A DNA stretch of 64,000 nucleotides from NCBI RefSeq assembly GCF_006385575.1, contig NZ_CP041040.1, positions 3,410,001-3,474,000 of the forward strand. The letters are read 5' to 3'. The stretch is from Microbacterium foliorum. GTDB lineage: Bacteria; Actinomycetota; Actinomycetes; Actinomycetales; Microbacteriaceae. Positions within the stretch are counted from its first letter, which is position 1. Each line of letters begins with the position of its first letter. Below, piece after piece: positions 1 through 7,480 of this stretch. Below the pieces are notes generated by a model. It saw only the letters and a list, made by a program, of their open reading frames with translations, was not told where the DNA came from and searched no databases. A program made the translations under genes and the position numbers.

Positions 1-518
1 GCGATGGACTCGGCGGCGTCTTCGCATTCGGCGCGATCATCGCGGGTCAGGTCTTCGACTTCGCGTTCCTCGACCTCGTGATCTTCGGCATCGCCGCGAA
101 CCTCATCGCGGGTGTCTCGACGATCATCGCGGGGCGCTATGACGACCGGTTCGGCCCGAAGCGGATCATCCTCGTCTCGCTCGCCGCCATGGTGATCGCC
201 GGACTCGCGGTGTTCTTCCTGGTGGATGCCGGAACGATCGTCTTCTGGATCGGCGGCCTGGTGCTCTGCGCCTTCGTCGGCCCCGCCCAGGCGGCGTCGC
301 GGTCGTTCCTCGCCCGCATCACGCCTGCCGGCCGCGAGGGCGAGATCTTCGGCCTCTACGCGACGACCGGCCGCGCGGCGAGCTGGATGGCATCCGGCGC
401 CTGGACCCTGCTGATCGTGCTCTCGGGCTCGACGTCGTACGGCATCCTCGGCATCGTGCTGGTGTTGGTCGCCGGCTTCCTGCTGCTGCTGCCGGTGAAG
501 GCGACGCAGCGCGGCTGA
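1..518 (+). CDS. MFS transporter, UMF1/Atg22-like (3' part only)
   Basis: The reading frame is already open at the left edge (codons start at base 3) and runs to a TGA ending at 518, so about 171 C-terminal residues are present and the start lies outside the window. Several hydrophobic membrane segments alternate with short polar loops. The loop YDDRFGPKR is the conserved MFS loop that normally joins two helices in the second half of the protein. The surrounding residues resemble the UMF1 (Atg22-like) branch of permeases. The substrate cannot be told. The next gene starts 27 bases downstream in the same direction, but it has its own promoter-like hexamer. Confidence 0.75.
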   Translation, partial: DGLGGVFAFGAIIAGQVFDFAFLDLVIFGIAANLIAGVSTIIAGRYDDRFGPKRIILVSLAAMVIAGLAVFFLVDAGTIVFWIGGLVLCAFVGPAQAASRSFLARITPAGREGEIFGLYATTGRAASWMASGAWTLLIVLSGSTSYGILGIVLVLVAGFLLLLPVKATQRG

Positions 519-545
519 GACGCGATGCGGGAGTAGCCTGACCGC

Positions 546-1466
546 GTGACGGTCATCATCGCTTTTCTCGCCAACATCCTCGTCGCGATCGCCAAGACGA
601 TCGCGGCGGTGATCACGTCTTCGGCGTCGATGGTCGCCGAGGCGGCGCATTCGTGGGCGGATGCCGGCAACGAGGTGTTCCTGCTCATCGCCGACCGGCG
701 CGGCGCACGGGCGAAGGATGAGCGGCATCCGCTCGGATACGGCCGCGCGGCGTTCGTGTGGTCGTTGATCGCGGCGTTCGGGATCTTCACCGCCGGCTCG
801 ATCGTGTCGATCATGCACGGCGTGCAGGAGCTGTCGGAGACGGGCCCCGTGGAGAGCCCCGGAGTGGCATACACGGTGCTCGGCATCGCTTTCGTGCTCG
901 AGGGGGCGTCGTTCACGCAGGCCATGGTGAAGTCGCGGCGACTGGCGCGCGAGCGCGGATCGTCGACCTGGGACTACGTGCTCGATACCAGCGATACGAC
1001 GCTGCGGGCGGTGTTCTTCGAGGACATGGCCGCTCTGATCGGGCTGGTGATCGCGGCCGGTGCGATCGCGATGCACCAGATCACCGGGGTCGCCACGTGG
1101 GATGCCGTGGGGTCGATCCTCGTCGGAGCGCTGCTGGGCGTGGTCGCGATCATCCTGATTCGCCGCAACATCGCTTTTCTCGTGGGTTCGAATGCGTCGC
1201 CCGCGCTGCGCGATCGGGTCGGGCGCGCTCTGCTCTCGTCGCCGCAGATCCAGCGGCTCACCTATCTGCACATCGAATACGTGGGCCCGAACCGGCTGTT
1301 CATCGTCGCCGAGGTCGATCTGACCGGAGACGCCCGCGAACACGATGTGGCCCGGAGCCTGCGCGCGATCGAGCAGCAGATCGAAGCGCACGCGGCGGTC
1401 GAGACAGTGGTGCTGTCGCTCTCGGTCGACGATGAGCAGTCGCTGGAGTTCGGCGCAGCTGTCTGA
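546..1466 (+). CDS. Cation diffusion facilitator family transporter
   Basis: A 306-residue inner-membrane protein of the CDF family, which exports divalent metals such as Zn or Fe in exchange for protons. The first metal-site helix carries HSWAD (H35, D39), followed by the characteristic loop DERHPLGYGR (58-67). A second polar helix contains FFEDMAALIG near 157-166, the arrangement seen in ZnT9-like CDF proteins. The last 80 or so residues form the cytoplasmic ferredoxin-like domain. The GTG start has no Shine-Dalgarno sequence. TAGCCT at 534-539 ends 6 nt before it, suggesting a leaderless transcript. The metal is not determinable. Confidence 0.88.
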   Translation: MTVIIAFLANILVAIAKTIAAVITSSASMVAEAAHSWADAGNEVFLLIADRRGARAKDERHPLGYGRAAFVWSLIAAFGIFTAGSIVSIMHGVQELSETGPVESPGVAYTVLGIAFVLEGASFTQAMVKSRRLARERGSSTWDYVLDTSDTTLRAVFFEDMAALIGLVIAAGAIAMHQITGVATWDAVGSILVGALLGVVAIILIRRNIAFLVGSNASPALRDRVGRALLSSPQIQRLTYLHIEYVGPNRLFIVAEVDLTGDAREHDVARSLRAIEQQIEAHAAVETVVLSLSVDDEQSLEFGAAV

Positions 1467-1468
1467 CC

Positions 1469-2959
1469 TCATCCGGCGCGCGCGAGGGCCAGCTCTTCCG
1501 GAAGGCTGAGCCGCGGAGTGCGCCATCGCTGTGCCGGGTCCCACCATCCCGGCCCCCGCACTTGCGGAATGCCGTCGTTCATGCGGATCTCCCACCCGGA
1601 CGTGCCCAGACTTCGGTGGTGCCACCAGCACAGCGGAACTCCGTTGTCCGTATGCGTCGGCCCACCCCTGGCGTGCTCGGTGACGTGGTGGATCTCACAC
1701 CACGACGCCGGAACATGACACCCCGGGATGAGACATTCCTTGTCGCGAGCGATGATCGCCCGCCGCTGATGCACGGTGAACACCCGATCCGTGGTCGTGA
1801 TCCCGATGATCCGACCCTCATCGAAAACGACCCGTTGGATCGTCCCCGAGCATCCGACGTGTGAGGCGACACTCAGAGGCAACTGCCCCCATGCCCCGCT
1901 GACGCTCGCTTTGCCGGACCCGTTGACCAGATCCTTCGCGTCGACCGTCACAACCAGTGTCGGACCCGCGCCGCCGGGAGTGGGCATGTCTCTGTGACGG
2001 GCGGCGATCCCCAATGCGGCGGCGAGTGCGTCATGCCGCTTCTGCGCTGCCGTGCGGTCATCGATGACGGCGCGGGGATCCGAATTGTAGGGATCTTCGT
2101 CTCGGGATTCTGCCGCGTCGTCGTCGGCTGCGCTGCCATCGGTGGGGGTGAACGCCACCCCCGGCATCGGCGGCCCGTCACCCTTGGGGTTGTTCAGTGC
2201 ATCGAGGATCAGCTCGAGCTGGGCCGCGACTTCGGGCGTCAGGTATCCCTTGATCGACCGCAGTCCGTCGCGCACCCGCCCGAGGGTTATCCCCCGGCGG
2301 CGGGCAGGCTCGTCGCCGGGCTCCTCTCCGTCGGGGTCGAGCAGCGCGACCAATGTCTCTGCAAGGAGGGTCAGCTCTTCCAGCGTCGGCGCCGGGCCCT
2401 GGACCTCCGCGCCGGGGCCGGCCTCTGGGTCGGGCCTGATGCCCCGCGCCGCACGGGCGAGACACTTGTCGGCGTTGAGTCGATCGGCGGCGCTGATGCG
2501 ATACGACACCTTCTCGATCGGCTCCGTCGCAGCGAGCATCCCCGCTACTCCGATCGCACCGTCGAGCATCGCCTCTCGCAGCGCCGGCCACCGTGCAGGC
2601 AGTCGATCGCCGGAAACGATGTTCATCCTCCGCCGCACCAGATCGACGACCTTGCCGACGCGCGTCGCCCCGCGCATGTCTGTCAGCAGCGCGCGCTGCA
2701 GCAGTTCGTTCTGCGTGCGGCATCCCGTGGAATGGGGAAACTCCACCGCATCCCCCGTGGCGATCGTCTCGACCACCAGGGCCTCGACCCGCCGGAATGC
2801 TGCGCCCGCCGCCTGCAGCACCTCCACCCGTTCGGCGTCGGACAACGCGGCCAGCGCGTCGTCGGACAGCACCCGATCGAGGTCGGAGACGACCTGATCG
2901 ATAAGGAAGCGAGTGCGGGATGACATGACTCCATCCAATACGGGGTCACCGACATTCAC
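1469..2959 (-). CDS. DUF222 / HNH endonuclease domain protein
   Basis: A protein of up to 496 residues with the layout common in Actinobacteria: an N-terminal helical DUF222 region followed by a C-terminal HNH nuclease domain. The nuclease signature is clear near residues 415-450: CLIPGCHVPASWCEIHHV, then DNGVPLCWWHHRSL, giving zinc-binding cysteines and catalytic histidines. The middle has an acidic, low-complexity stretch. Families of such proteins are numerous in actinobacterial genomes and their biological role is unsettled; several occur inside mobile elements, but no other mobile genes are seen here. An alternative ATG lies 33 nt inside (2926, reading MSSRTRF) after a GGATGGAG-like sequence and may be the true start. 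Confidence 0.85.
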   Translation of the reverse strand: MNVGDPVLDGVMSSRTRFLIDQVVSDLDRVLSDDALAALSDAERVEVLQAAGAAFRRVEALVVETIATGDAVEFPHSTGCRTQNELLQRALLTDMRGATRVGKVVDLVRRRMNIVSGDRLPARWPALREAMLDGAIGVAGMLAATEPIEKVSYRISAADRLNADKCLARAARGIRPDPEAGPGAEVQGPAPTLEELTLLAETLVALLDPDGEEPGDEPARRRGITLGRVRDGLRSIKGYLTPEVAAQLELILDALNNPKGDGPPMPGVAFTPTDGSAADDDAAESRDEDPYNSDPRAVIDDRTAAQKRHDALAAALGIAARHRDMPTPGGAGPTLVVTVDAKDLVNGSGKASVSGAWGQLPLSVASHVGCSGTIQRVVFDEGRIIGITTTDRVFTVHQRRAIIARDKECLIPGCHVPASWCEIHHVTEHARGGPTHTDNGVPLCWWHHRSLGTSGWEIRMNDGIPQVRGPGWWDPAQRWRTPRLSLPEELALARAG

Positions 2960-2976
2960 GCCGCAGAATCAGGCAC

Positions 2977-3034
2977 TTTTTGACCAGATCAAAAGCACAT
3001 TCCGGAACACTGGACTCGCGTTCCGGAACACCGG
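2977..3034. promoter_or_regulatory. Dyad and 21-bp phased direct repeats upstream of the DUF222/HNH gene
   Basis: Just upstream of the leftward DUF222/HNH gene lie an inverted repeat, TTTTGA-ccaga-TCAAAA (2978-2994), and two copies of TTCCGGAACAC[T/C]GG (3000-3013 and 3021-3034). Each copy contains the palindrome TTCCGGAA. The two copies are spaced 21 bp, two helical turns, as expected for a regulator binding one DNA face. No regulator can be assigned. The rest of 3035-3128 shows nothing recognisable. Confidence 0.45.
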
Positions 3035-3128
3035 TGAACGATCGCGGAACGTCGATCGGCTGACCGCCCCTCGGTAGCCGCTCACCGACCGCCACTCACC
3101 GGCCGACACCGCACGCCATCTGAGGAAG

Positions 3129-3734
3129 TCAGCTCTCCCAGTTGTCGGCGAGCTTGTTCAGCAGCGTCGCGAGCTGCTCGCGCTCATCCTCCGTGAATGA
3201 GGCGAGCGCCTTGCCGAGAGCCTCGCGTCGCTCGCCCCGCATGCCGCGGGCGACCTTGCGCCCCTCATCGGTCAGCGCGATGCGGGTGCGTCGCGCGTCG
3301 TCGGGGTCGGCCTCGCGGCGCACGAATCCGTGCGCGACTCCCTGCTGCACGAGCCGCGACGCCCGGGGCTGGTCGACGCCGATGGCCGCGCCGAGATCGC
3401 TGACGCTGAGCGGAGCGGACGCCGCGGCGAGCGCCTCGAGCATCCGCAGGCGAGCCGGTCCGCCGAAACGTCCGGACGGGTCGTTCATCCAGGGCGGCAT
3501 CCCCGGGTGCCCAGGGCGCCCATGCCCGGGATGCCCGTGGTCGGCGCGGCCGTCGTGGCCAGAGCGGTCATCGTGATCAGAGTGCTCGGAGTGGTCGGAG
3601 TGCGGCCCGCCGTGCCAGCCGTGCGGTCCACCCATGCCTCTCGAGCCGCGTCCACGCTCGCCGGGACGTCGTCCGCGCAGTCGGGACAGGGCGCGGGCAA
3701 TGGCCTCGGTGGGGTCGTTCTCAGCGGCGCTCAC
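3129..3734 (-). CDS. MarR-family regulator with His/Asp-rich N-terminal region
   Basis: A 201-residue protein. Residues 1-35 are basic, and about 36-85 form a low-complexity stretch rich in His, Gly and Asp (for example HSDHSEHSDHDDRSGHDGRA). The C-terminal two thirds are a winged-helix MarR domain: LSVSDLGAAIGVDQPRASRLV is the helix-turn-helix, and DPDDARRTRIALTDEGR is the wing typical of MarR. The GTG start has no Shine-Dalgarno sequence; TAAAGT at 3741-3746 (minus strand) ends 6 nt before it, so the mRNA is probably leaderless. It is transcribed away from a second MarR-like gene with a similar tail, and the two share a 105-bp intergenic region with an inverted repeat. The histidine tail could bind metal, but that is inference. 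Confidence 0.82.
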   Translation of the reverse strand: MSAAENDPTEAIARALSRLRGRRPGERGRGSRGMGGPHGWHGGPHSDHSEHSDHDDRSGHDGRADHGHPGHGRPGHPGMPPWMNDPSGRFGGPARLRMLEALAAASAPLSVSDLGAAIGVDQPRASRLVQQGVAHGFVRREADPDDARRTRIALTDEGRKVARGMRGERREALGKALASFTEDEREQLATLLNKLADNWES

Positions 3735-3767
3735 AATTCGACTTTACATGCGACTTGACATGGATCA

Positions 3768-3803
3768 TCACTGCATGTCACACTACATACACATGCATAG
3801 TGA
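3768..3803. promoter_or_regulatory. Inverted repeat in the shared promoter of the two MarR-like genes
   Basis: The arms are TCACT (3768-3772) plus GCATGT (3773-3778), and ACATGC (3791-3796) plus AGTGA (3799-3803). They are complementary apart from a 2-base insertion and are separated by 12 nt. A TTGACA hexamer lies just before at 3755-3760. This is the expected place for an operator of either divergent regulator. Binding is inferred. Confidence 0.45.
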
Positions 3804-3839
3804 CAAGCACTTGCTCCATGACATCCAAGGACTTCACCC

Positions 3840-4637
3840 ATGAACACCTCTGACACTCAGAACACAGACACCACCTCCCGCCCCTTCGGCTACTGGCTGA
3901 AGGCCGTCGACCGCCTGATGGCGGCCGAGTTCGCCTCCGCATTCGAGGGCGAGCACGCAAGCCGCCGCGACTGGCGGATCCTCAACATCGTCGATGGCAC
4001 CGCACCTGCCCGTCGCCCCCTGAACGCCCACAAGCTGCGCGGCCTGGTCGAGCGCGGTTGGGTCGTCGCCGACGGCGACGGCTGGACGCTGACCGACGAC
4101 GGCCGTGCCGCCAAGGAGCGCCTCGGCGGCATCGTCGACGGCATCCGCGCCAAGGTCACCGACGCCGTGAGCCCCGAAGACCTCGACACCACGCTGACCT
4201 CGCTCGAGCAGATCGCCCGCGCGTTCGGCTGGGACGAGGAGACTCCGCTCCCCCGCGGACGCGGTCGTCGCCACGGCTTCGGACCCCGCGGCTTCGGTCG
4301 CGGATTCGGCCCGGGACGCGGCTTCGGTCGCCGCCACGGCCGCCCGTTCGGACGCGGTCGCGGCTTCGCACCCGGGTTCGACTCCGAGCACGAGAACGGA
4401 GCGGATGCCGAACTCGGCGGCCACGACTGCGGGCACCGCGGGCACCCGAAGCACGACCGCTTCGCGGATGCACGCGCAGACCACGGTCACGGCCGCGCAG
4501 ATCATGGCCACCGCCACGGCAGTCACGAGCATGGCCACGGCGGTCGCGAGCACGGCGAGCACCGCGTCGCACGGGCAGCGCAGCACGCCTACGAGCGCGG
4601 CTTCGATGCCGGCTTCTCCCGGGGTCGCGACGCCTGA
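3840..4637 (+). CDS. MarR-like winged-helix protein with FG/RG-rich and His-rich tail
   Basis: A 265-residue protein. Residues 1-130 look like a compact MarR-type domain: an N-terminal helix, RRDWRILNIVDGTAPARRP, a putative recognition segment HKLRGLVERGWV, and a wing GWTLTDDGRAAKERL, followed by a helical tail like that of MarR proteins. Residues 140-180 are rich in Gly, Phe and Arg. Residues 185-245 are rich in His and Gly (HGHGRADHGHRHGSHEHGHG). The last 20 residues again look ordered (AYERGFDAGFSRGRDA). It is divergent from another MarR gene whose extension is also histidine-rich but at the other end. It may sense a metal or form assemblies; both ideas are inference. The DNA-binding helix is weaker than in classical MarR. 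Confidence 0.62.
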   Translation: MNTSDTQNTDTTSRPFGYWLKAVDRLMAAEFASAFEGEHASRRDWRILNIVDGTAPARRPLNAHKLRGLVERGWVVADGDGWTLTDDGRAAKERLGGIVDGIRAKVTDAVSPEDLDTTLTSLEQIARAFGWDEETPLPRGRGRRHGFGPRGFGRGFGPGRGFGRRHGRPFGRGRGFAPGFDSEHENGADAELGGHDCGHRGHPKHDRFADARADHGHGRADHGHRHGSHEHGHGGREHGEHRVARAAQHAYERGFDAGFSRGRDA

Positions 4638-4655
4638 CGGCATCCGATCATCGAG

Positions 4656-4689
4656 AACGCTCCGCCTGACTCAGGTCAGGCGGAGCGTT
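4656..4689 (+). terminator. Strong hairpin terminator
   Basis: Perfect 15-bp stem AACGCTCCGCCTGAC / GTCAGGCGGAGCGTT with a 4-nt loop, starting 18 nt after the stop codon of the upstream gene. No long T-run follows, which is common in high-GC actinobacteria. It probably serves the rightward gene, and perhaps the convergent leftward one. Confidence 0.75.
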
Positions 4690-4718
4690 TCTGCCTGCTC
4701 AGCCCGGTTCGTTCTGCT

Positions 4719-4772
4719 GCGGGGTCAAATGCGCATCCGAGAACACGGAAACCGATTCGTTTTTGACCCCGC
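4719..4772. repeat. Inverted repeat GCGGGGTCAAA ... TTTGACCCCGC
   Basis: Perfect 11-bp arms at 4719-4729 and 4762-4772 are separated by 32 nt. A further TTGACCCC occurs at 4793-4800, overlapping the end of the DUF2283 gene. The function is unknown: it could be an extended hairpin at the end of the leftward transcript or a binding site. Confidence 0.4.
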
Positions 4773-4789
4773 TCGGCGTTTCCGCTGCT

Positions 4790-5008
4790 CTATTGACCCC
4801 GCCGGTCCTCCGCACGAAGCAACGCGGATGCTCCGAGGATCTCGACCCCGAGCAGGTGACCGTCACGATCGAAATCGAGGATCAGCTCGCCCGGCAGATC
4901 GTCGGGCAACGGCACCGGTACCTGACGCACAGCCTCACCCGCTCGGATCGGTCGCCCGATCGTCACGTAGGCGGCATTCGCCTCGGGGTCGTATCTCAGC
5001 TCACCCAT
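4790..5008 (-). CDS. DUF2283 domain-containing small protein
   Basis: About 72 residues beginning MGELRYDPEANAAYV and matching the small DUF2283 family (a start of the form YDxxADAxYI, then a central LILDFDRDGHLLGVEIL segment). The function is unknown. I chose the ATG at 5008 because it overlaps the stop codon of the preceding gene (ATGGGTGA), which suggests translational coupling. The longer version starting at 5041 would overlap that gene by 41 nt. It is the last gene of a three-gene leftward unit with dcd. Confidence 0.7.
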   Translation of the reverse strand: MGELRYDPEANAAYVTIGRPIRAGEAVRQVPVPLPDDLPGELILDFDRDGHLLGVEILGASALLRAEDRRGQ

Positions 5009-5429
5009 GCCACAGCGAACCGGCGATTGCGCCGGGCTCACCGGCCGGCAGCGCGAAAGGCACGTTCGTACCGAGGTAGATCGCTCCCGCGATCGCCGCC
5101 CCGAGCAGCACGATGAGGAAGGCGAAGATCACGACCGAGAACGCACCGTACCCGCCGGACGTCGGCGCCTCGGGCGCGACCGACGGCTGCGCCCAGTCGT
5201 CTGCCACCGGCGCGGGCTGGTCGCCCGTGAGGATCGCCGGCTTCGGTCGCGATCGGCGCGTCGACGGAAGCATCGCCTCCGGCGGAGGCGGCGGGATCAC
5301 CGCATCCGGAATCGCAGATTCGGCGGGAGGCGGCGGAATGACAGCATCCGGAATCGCAGACTCCGACGGGGGCGGCGGAATGACGGCATCCTCCGACCGG
5401 ATGTACGGATCTCTGCTGTCACCGCTCAT
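5001..5429 (-). CDS. Proline-rich single-pass membrane protein, unknown function
   Basis: A 142-residue protein I do not recognise. The N-terminal 50 residues carry three near-identical units of about 14 residues with the core DAVIPPPPxESAIP, seen also at DNA level between roughly 5275 and 5395. A basic stretch follows (STRRSRPKP). A single hydrophobic helix lies near residues 95-118 (SVVIFAFLIVLLGAAIAGAI), with a short C-terminal tail. It probably sits in the membrane with a proline-rich cytoplasmic arm. Its ATG follows the dcd stop by one base and its stop overlaps the DUF2283 start, so the three genes look co-transcribed. Confidence 0.6.
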   Translation of the reverse strand: MSGDSRDPYIRSEDAVIPPPPSESAIPDAVIPPPPAESAIPDAVIPPPPPEAMLPSTRRSRPKPAILTGDQPAPVADDWAQPSVAPEAPTSGGYGAFSVVIFAFLIVLLGAAIAGAIYLGTNVPFALPAGEPGAIAGSLWHG

Positions 5430-5430
5430 G

Positions 5431-6036
5431 TCAGCCCCCTACGGCTCCGACATCGGTCGTGCCGACGTCCGTCTTGTGGAAGTTCTGGAACGAGCGGGAT
5501 GCCGTGGGCCCGCGCTGTCCCTGGTAGCGGTTGCCGTACGGGCCGGAGCCATACGGGTTCTCTGCGGGAGAGGTCAGCCGGAAGAAGCACAGCTGCCCGA
5601 TCTTCATGCCCGGCCACAGCTTGATCGGCAGCGTCGCGACATTCGCGAGCTCGAGCGTCACATGCCCCGTGAACCCGGGGTCGATGAATCCGGCGGTCGA
5701 GTGCGTGATCAGCCCCAGACGGCCCAGCGACGACTTGCCCTCGAGGCGGGCCGCGATGTCATCGGCCAGCGAGACCTGCTCGAAGGTCGCGCCGAGCGCG
5801 AACTCTCCGGGATGCAGGATGAACGGCTCGTCGGGGTCGACCTCGATCAGGCGAGTCAGCTCCGGCTGATCGACCGACGGGTCGATGAACGGATACTTGT
5901 GGTTGTCGAACAGCCGGAAGTAGCGGTCGAGGCGCACGTCGATGCTCGACGGCTGGATCATCTCCGGCTCGTGCGGGTCGAGACCGATGTGGCCGGAGGC
6001 GAGTTCTGCTCTGATGTCGCGGTCGCTGAGAAGCAC
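5431..6036 (-). CDS. dcd: dCTP deaminase (probably bifunctional dCTP deaminase/dUTPase)
   Basis: A 201-residue trimeric enzyme that deaminates dCTP in the route to dTMP. Signature segments are [14 protein letters not shown] near 30, the [13 protein letters not shown] strand, and the catalytic block [20 protein letters not shown], which includes the SSLGR nucleotide-binding residues. [11 protein letters not shown] and GPTASR follow towards the C-terminus. Actinobacterial Dcd (as in Mycobacterium tuberculosis) also hydrolyses dUTP; the same is likely here. The GTG start at 6036 has no Shine-Dalgarno sequence. TAGGCT at 6043-6048 on the minus strand ends 6 nt before it, suggesting a leaderless mRNA. 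Confidence 0.95.
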   Translation of the reverse strand: MLLSDRDIRAELASGHIGLDPHEPEMIQPSSIDVRLDRYFRLFDNHKYPFIDPSVDQPELTRLIEVDPDEPFILHPGEFALGATFEQVSLADDIAARLEGKSSLGRLGLITHSTAGFIDPGFTGHVTLELANVATLPIKLWPGMKIGQLCFFRLTSPAENPYGSGPYGNRYQGQRGPTASRSFQNFHKTDVGTTDVGAVGG

Positions 6037-6129
6037 GGCCCCAGCCTAGTCACCACACGCCGCCGGCACTTTGGCCATGACGGGTCGTGCGGGTAGGCTT
6101 GCGTTCACCCGCTCCTCGGATGCGGGTAC

Positions 6130-6203
6130 GGGGCTGTAGTTCAATGGCAGAACTTCTGCTTCCCAAGCAGATAGCGCGGGTTCGATTCCCGTCAGCCCCT
6201 CCA
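6130..6203 (+). tRNA. tRNA-Gly (anticodon CCC)
   Basis: Complete cloverleaf. The acceptor stem GGGGCTG pairs with CAGCCCC, followed by T and an encoded CCA (6201-6203). The anticodon stem TCTGC/GCAGA encloses the loop TTCCCAA, giving anticodon CCC. The T arm has the TTCGATT loop. No intron and no second tRNA nearby. Confidence 0.95.
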
Positions 6204-6263
6204 TATATGTGACGCCCCGCTCGCTGTTCCCGCGACGCACTCCGGCACCTCCTCGTAGATCCA

Positions 6264-7403
6264 TCACGGGTTCGCCTGCGCGTGATCAAGGGTGATGACG
6301 AGCTTCCTTGCCGATACGCCGCGGCGAAGGGTGTCGATGGCTTCTTGGATGACCGGAAGCCCGTGTCCTGCGATGTGGGCCTCCGGGTAGAGGTGGTGGC
6401 TGCCCGAGGCGAGCGCGGCAGGGAGATACCCGCCCCAGACGGCCGGCCCCACGGGAGAGGTGGCGATGGCGCTTCCCCAGATGAACGTTGCCCTGATGCC
6501 GCGAGTGCGACTGCGCACCTGCATGAGCGCCGTTCGCGTGCCGAGCGTCACGAAGAGGCGGATGCGGGCGAGGGAGAGACCGCCGCGGCGGGGTTGTTCG
6601 TAGAACGAGACGGGAGGGCTCGCCATCGCGATCCGTGTGGCGCCGGTGGCGCGCGCGATCCTCAGGCAGGGCTCGGCCGATCCCACCGCGACGGCGAGGA
6701 TCCCCGCCAACGCGGAGCCGCCCACCGCTTCGATGATCCGATTCGCCGCTTCCGGGTCGCGATAGTCGAAGGCGGCTTCTGCTCCCAGCCGCCTCATCCG
6801 GTCATGGTTCTTCGCAGAGGCTGTCGTGATGACGCGATAACCGGCCGCTCGGGCGAGCTGGATCGCATTGCCTCCGACGGCTGTCGCGCCGCCCCAGATC
6901 ACGACGACCTCATCGCGATGCGCCGCGTCTCCGAGACGGGAGTAGTCCAGTCCCAGCTGCTCCTTCTCGAACAGACCGGCCGCCGCTGTGGACAGCGCCA
7001 GCGGCAGGACGGCGGCATCCTCGAAAGCGGTGGTGGCCGGCAAAGCGGCGGCAAGGCTCGCGTCGACTGCGACATAGGTCTGGAAGCCGCTCTCGGAGAC
7101 GGCATCCCGACCCTTCTCCAGTCCCATCGCATACGCCACGACTCGGTCTCCGACGACGAAGTCCTCCACGCCCGCTCCGGTCTCGACGACCACACCCGCG
7201 ACGTCCTCCCCGAGGATCACCGGGTAGCGCAGCCATCCGTACATGACAGTGCCGTTGGACTGGATGATCGCGTCGAGCGGATTCACCGCCACCGCATGCA
7301 CCGCGAGCAGCAGCTGCCCCGCCCCCGGCTTCGGCATCGGGGCATCGCGAATCGTCAGGTCCGCATAGGCGGAGTCGATCCACGCCGCAGTGTTGTCGCT
7401 CAT
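6264..7403 (-). CDS. MDR-family (zinc-type alcohol dehydrogenase-like) oxidoreductase
   Basis: A 379-residue medium-chain dehydrogenase/reductase. The N-terminal catalytic fold has AVNPLDAIIQ and GEDVAGVVVETGAGV near 40-80. The Rossmann half begins at VVVIWGGATAVGGNAIQLARAAGY near 165-190, where the GGATAVGG segment corresponds to the NAD(P)-binding glycine motif. The structural-zinc cysteines are absent, as in quinone-oxidoreductase-like enoyl reductases. The substrate is unknown. An SD-like AGAGGAA precedes the ATG. It is divergent from a TetR gene across a 77-bp gap holding two operator-like sites, so it is probably the target of that regulator. Confidence 0.85.
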   Translation of the reverse strand: MSDNTAAWIDSAYADLTIRDAPMPKPGAGQLLLAVHAVAVNPLDAIIQSNGTVMYGWLRYPVILGEDVAGVVVETGAGVEDFVVGDRVVAYAMGLEKGRDAVSESGFQTYVAVDASLAAALPATTAFEDAAVLPLALSTAAAGLFEKEQLGLDYSRLGDAAHRDEVVVIWGGATAVGGNAIQLARAAGYRVITTASAKNHDRMRRLGAEAAFDYRDPEAANRIIEAVGGSALAGILAVAVGSAEPCLRIARATGATRIAMASPPVSFYEQPRRGGLSLARIRLFVTLGTRTALMQVRSRTRGIRATFIWGSAIATSPVGPAVWGGYLPAALASGSHHLYPEAHIAGHGLPVIQEAIDTLRRGVSARKLVITLDHAQANP

Positions 7404-7422
7404 TTCCTCTGTTCTCCGAATC

Positions 7423-7473
7423 TGATGACATCTCGTGTCATCACGCTCGAGCTTACGACAGTTCGTGTCATCA
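7423..7473. promoter_or_regulatory. Two TetR-type operator sites spaced 30 bp
   Basis: Site 1 is a perfect inverted repeat, TGATGACA-tctcg-TGTCATCA (7423-7443). Site 2 is TACGACA-gttcg-TGTCATCA (7454-7473), with one arm identical and the other diverged. The conserved arm TGTCATCA recurs exactly 30 bp apart (7436 and 7466). Site 2 ends 7 nt before the TetR start codon, so binding should block transcription of both divergent genes. The sites are seen directly; binding by this TetR is inferred. Confidence 0.75.
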
Positions 7474-7480
7474 TTGCTCT

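Noticed and set aside
6204..6263. Second tRNA or attachment site after tRNA-Gly
   Set aside because: No second cloverleaf, and no repeat of the tRNA 3' end or integrase was noticed in the window.
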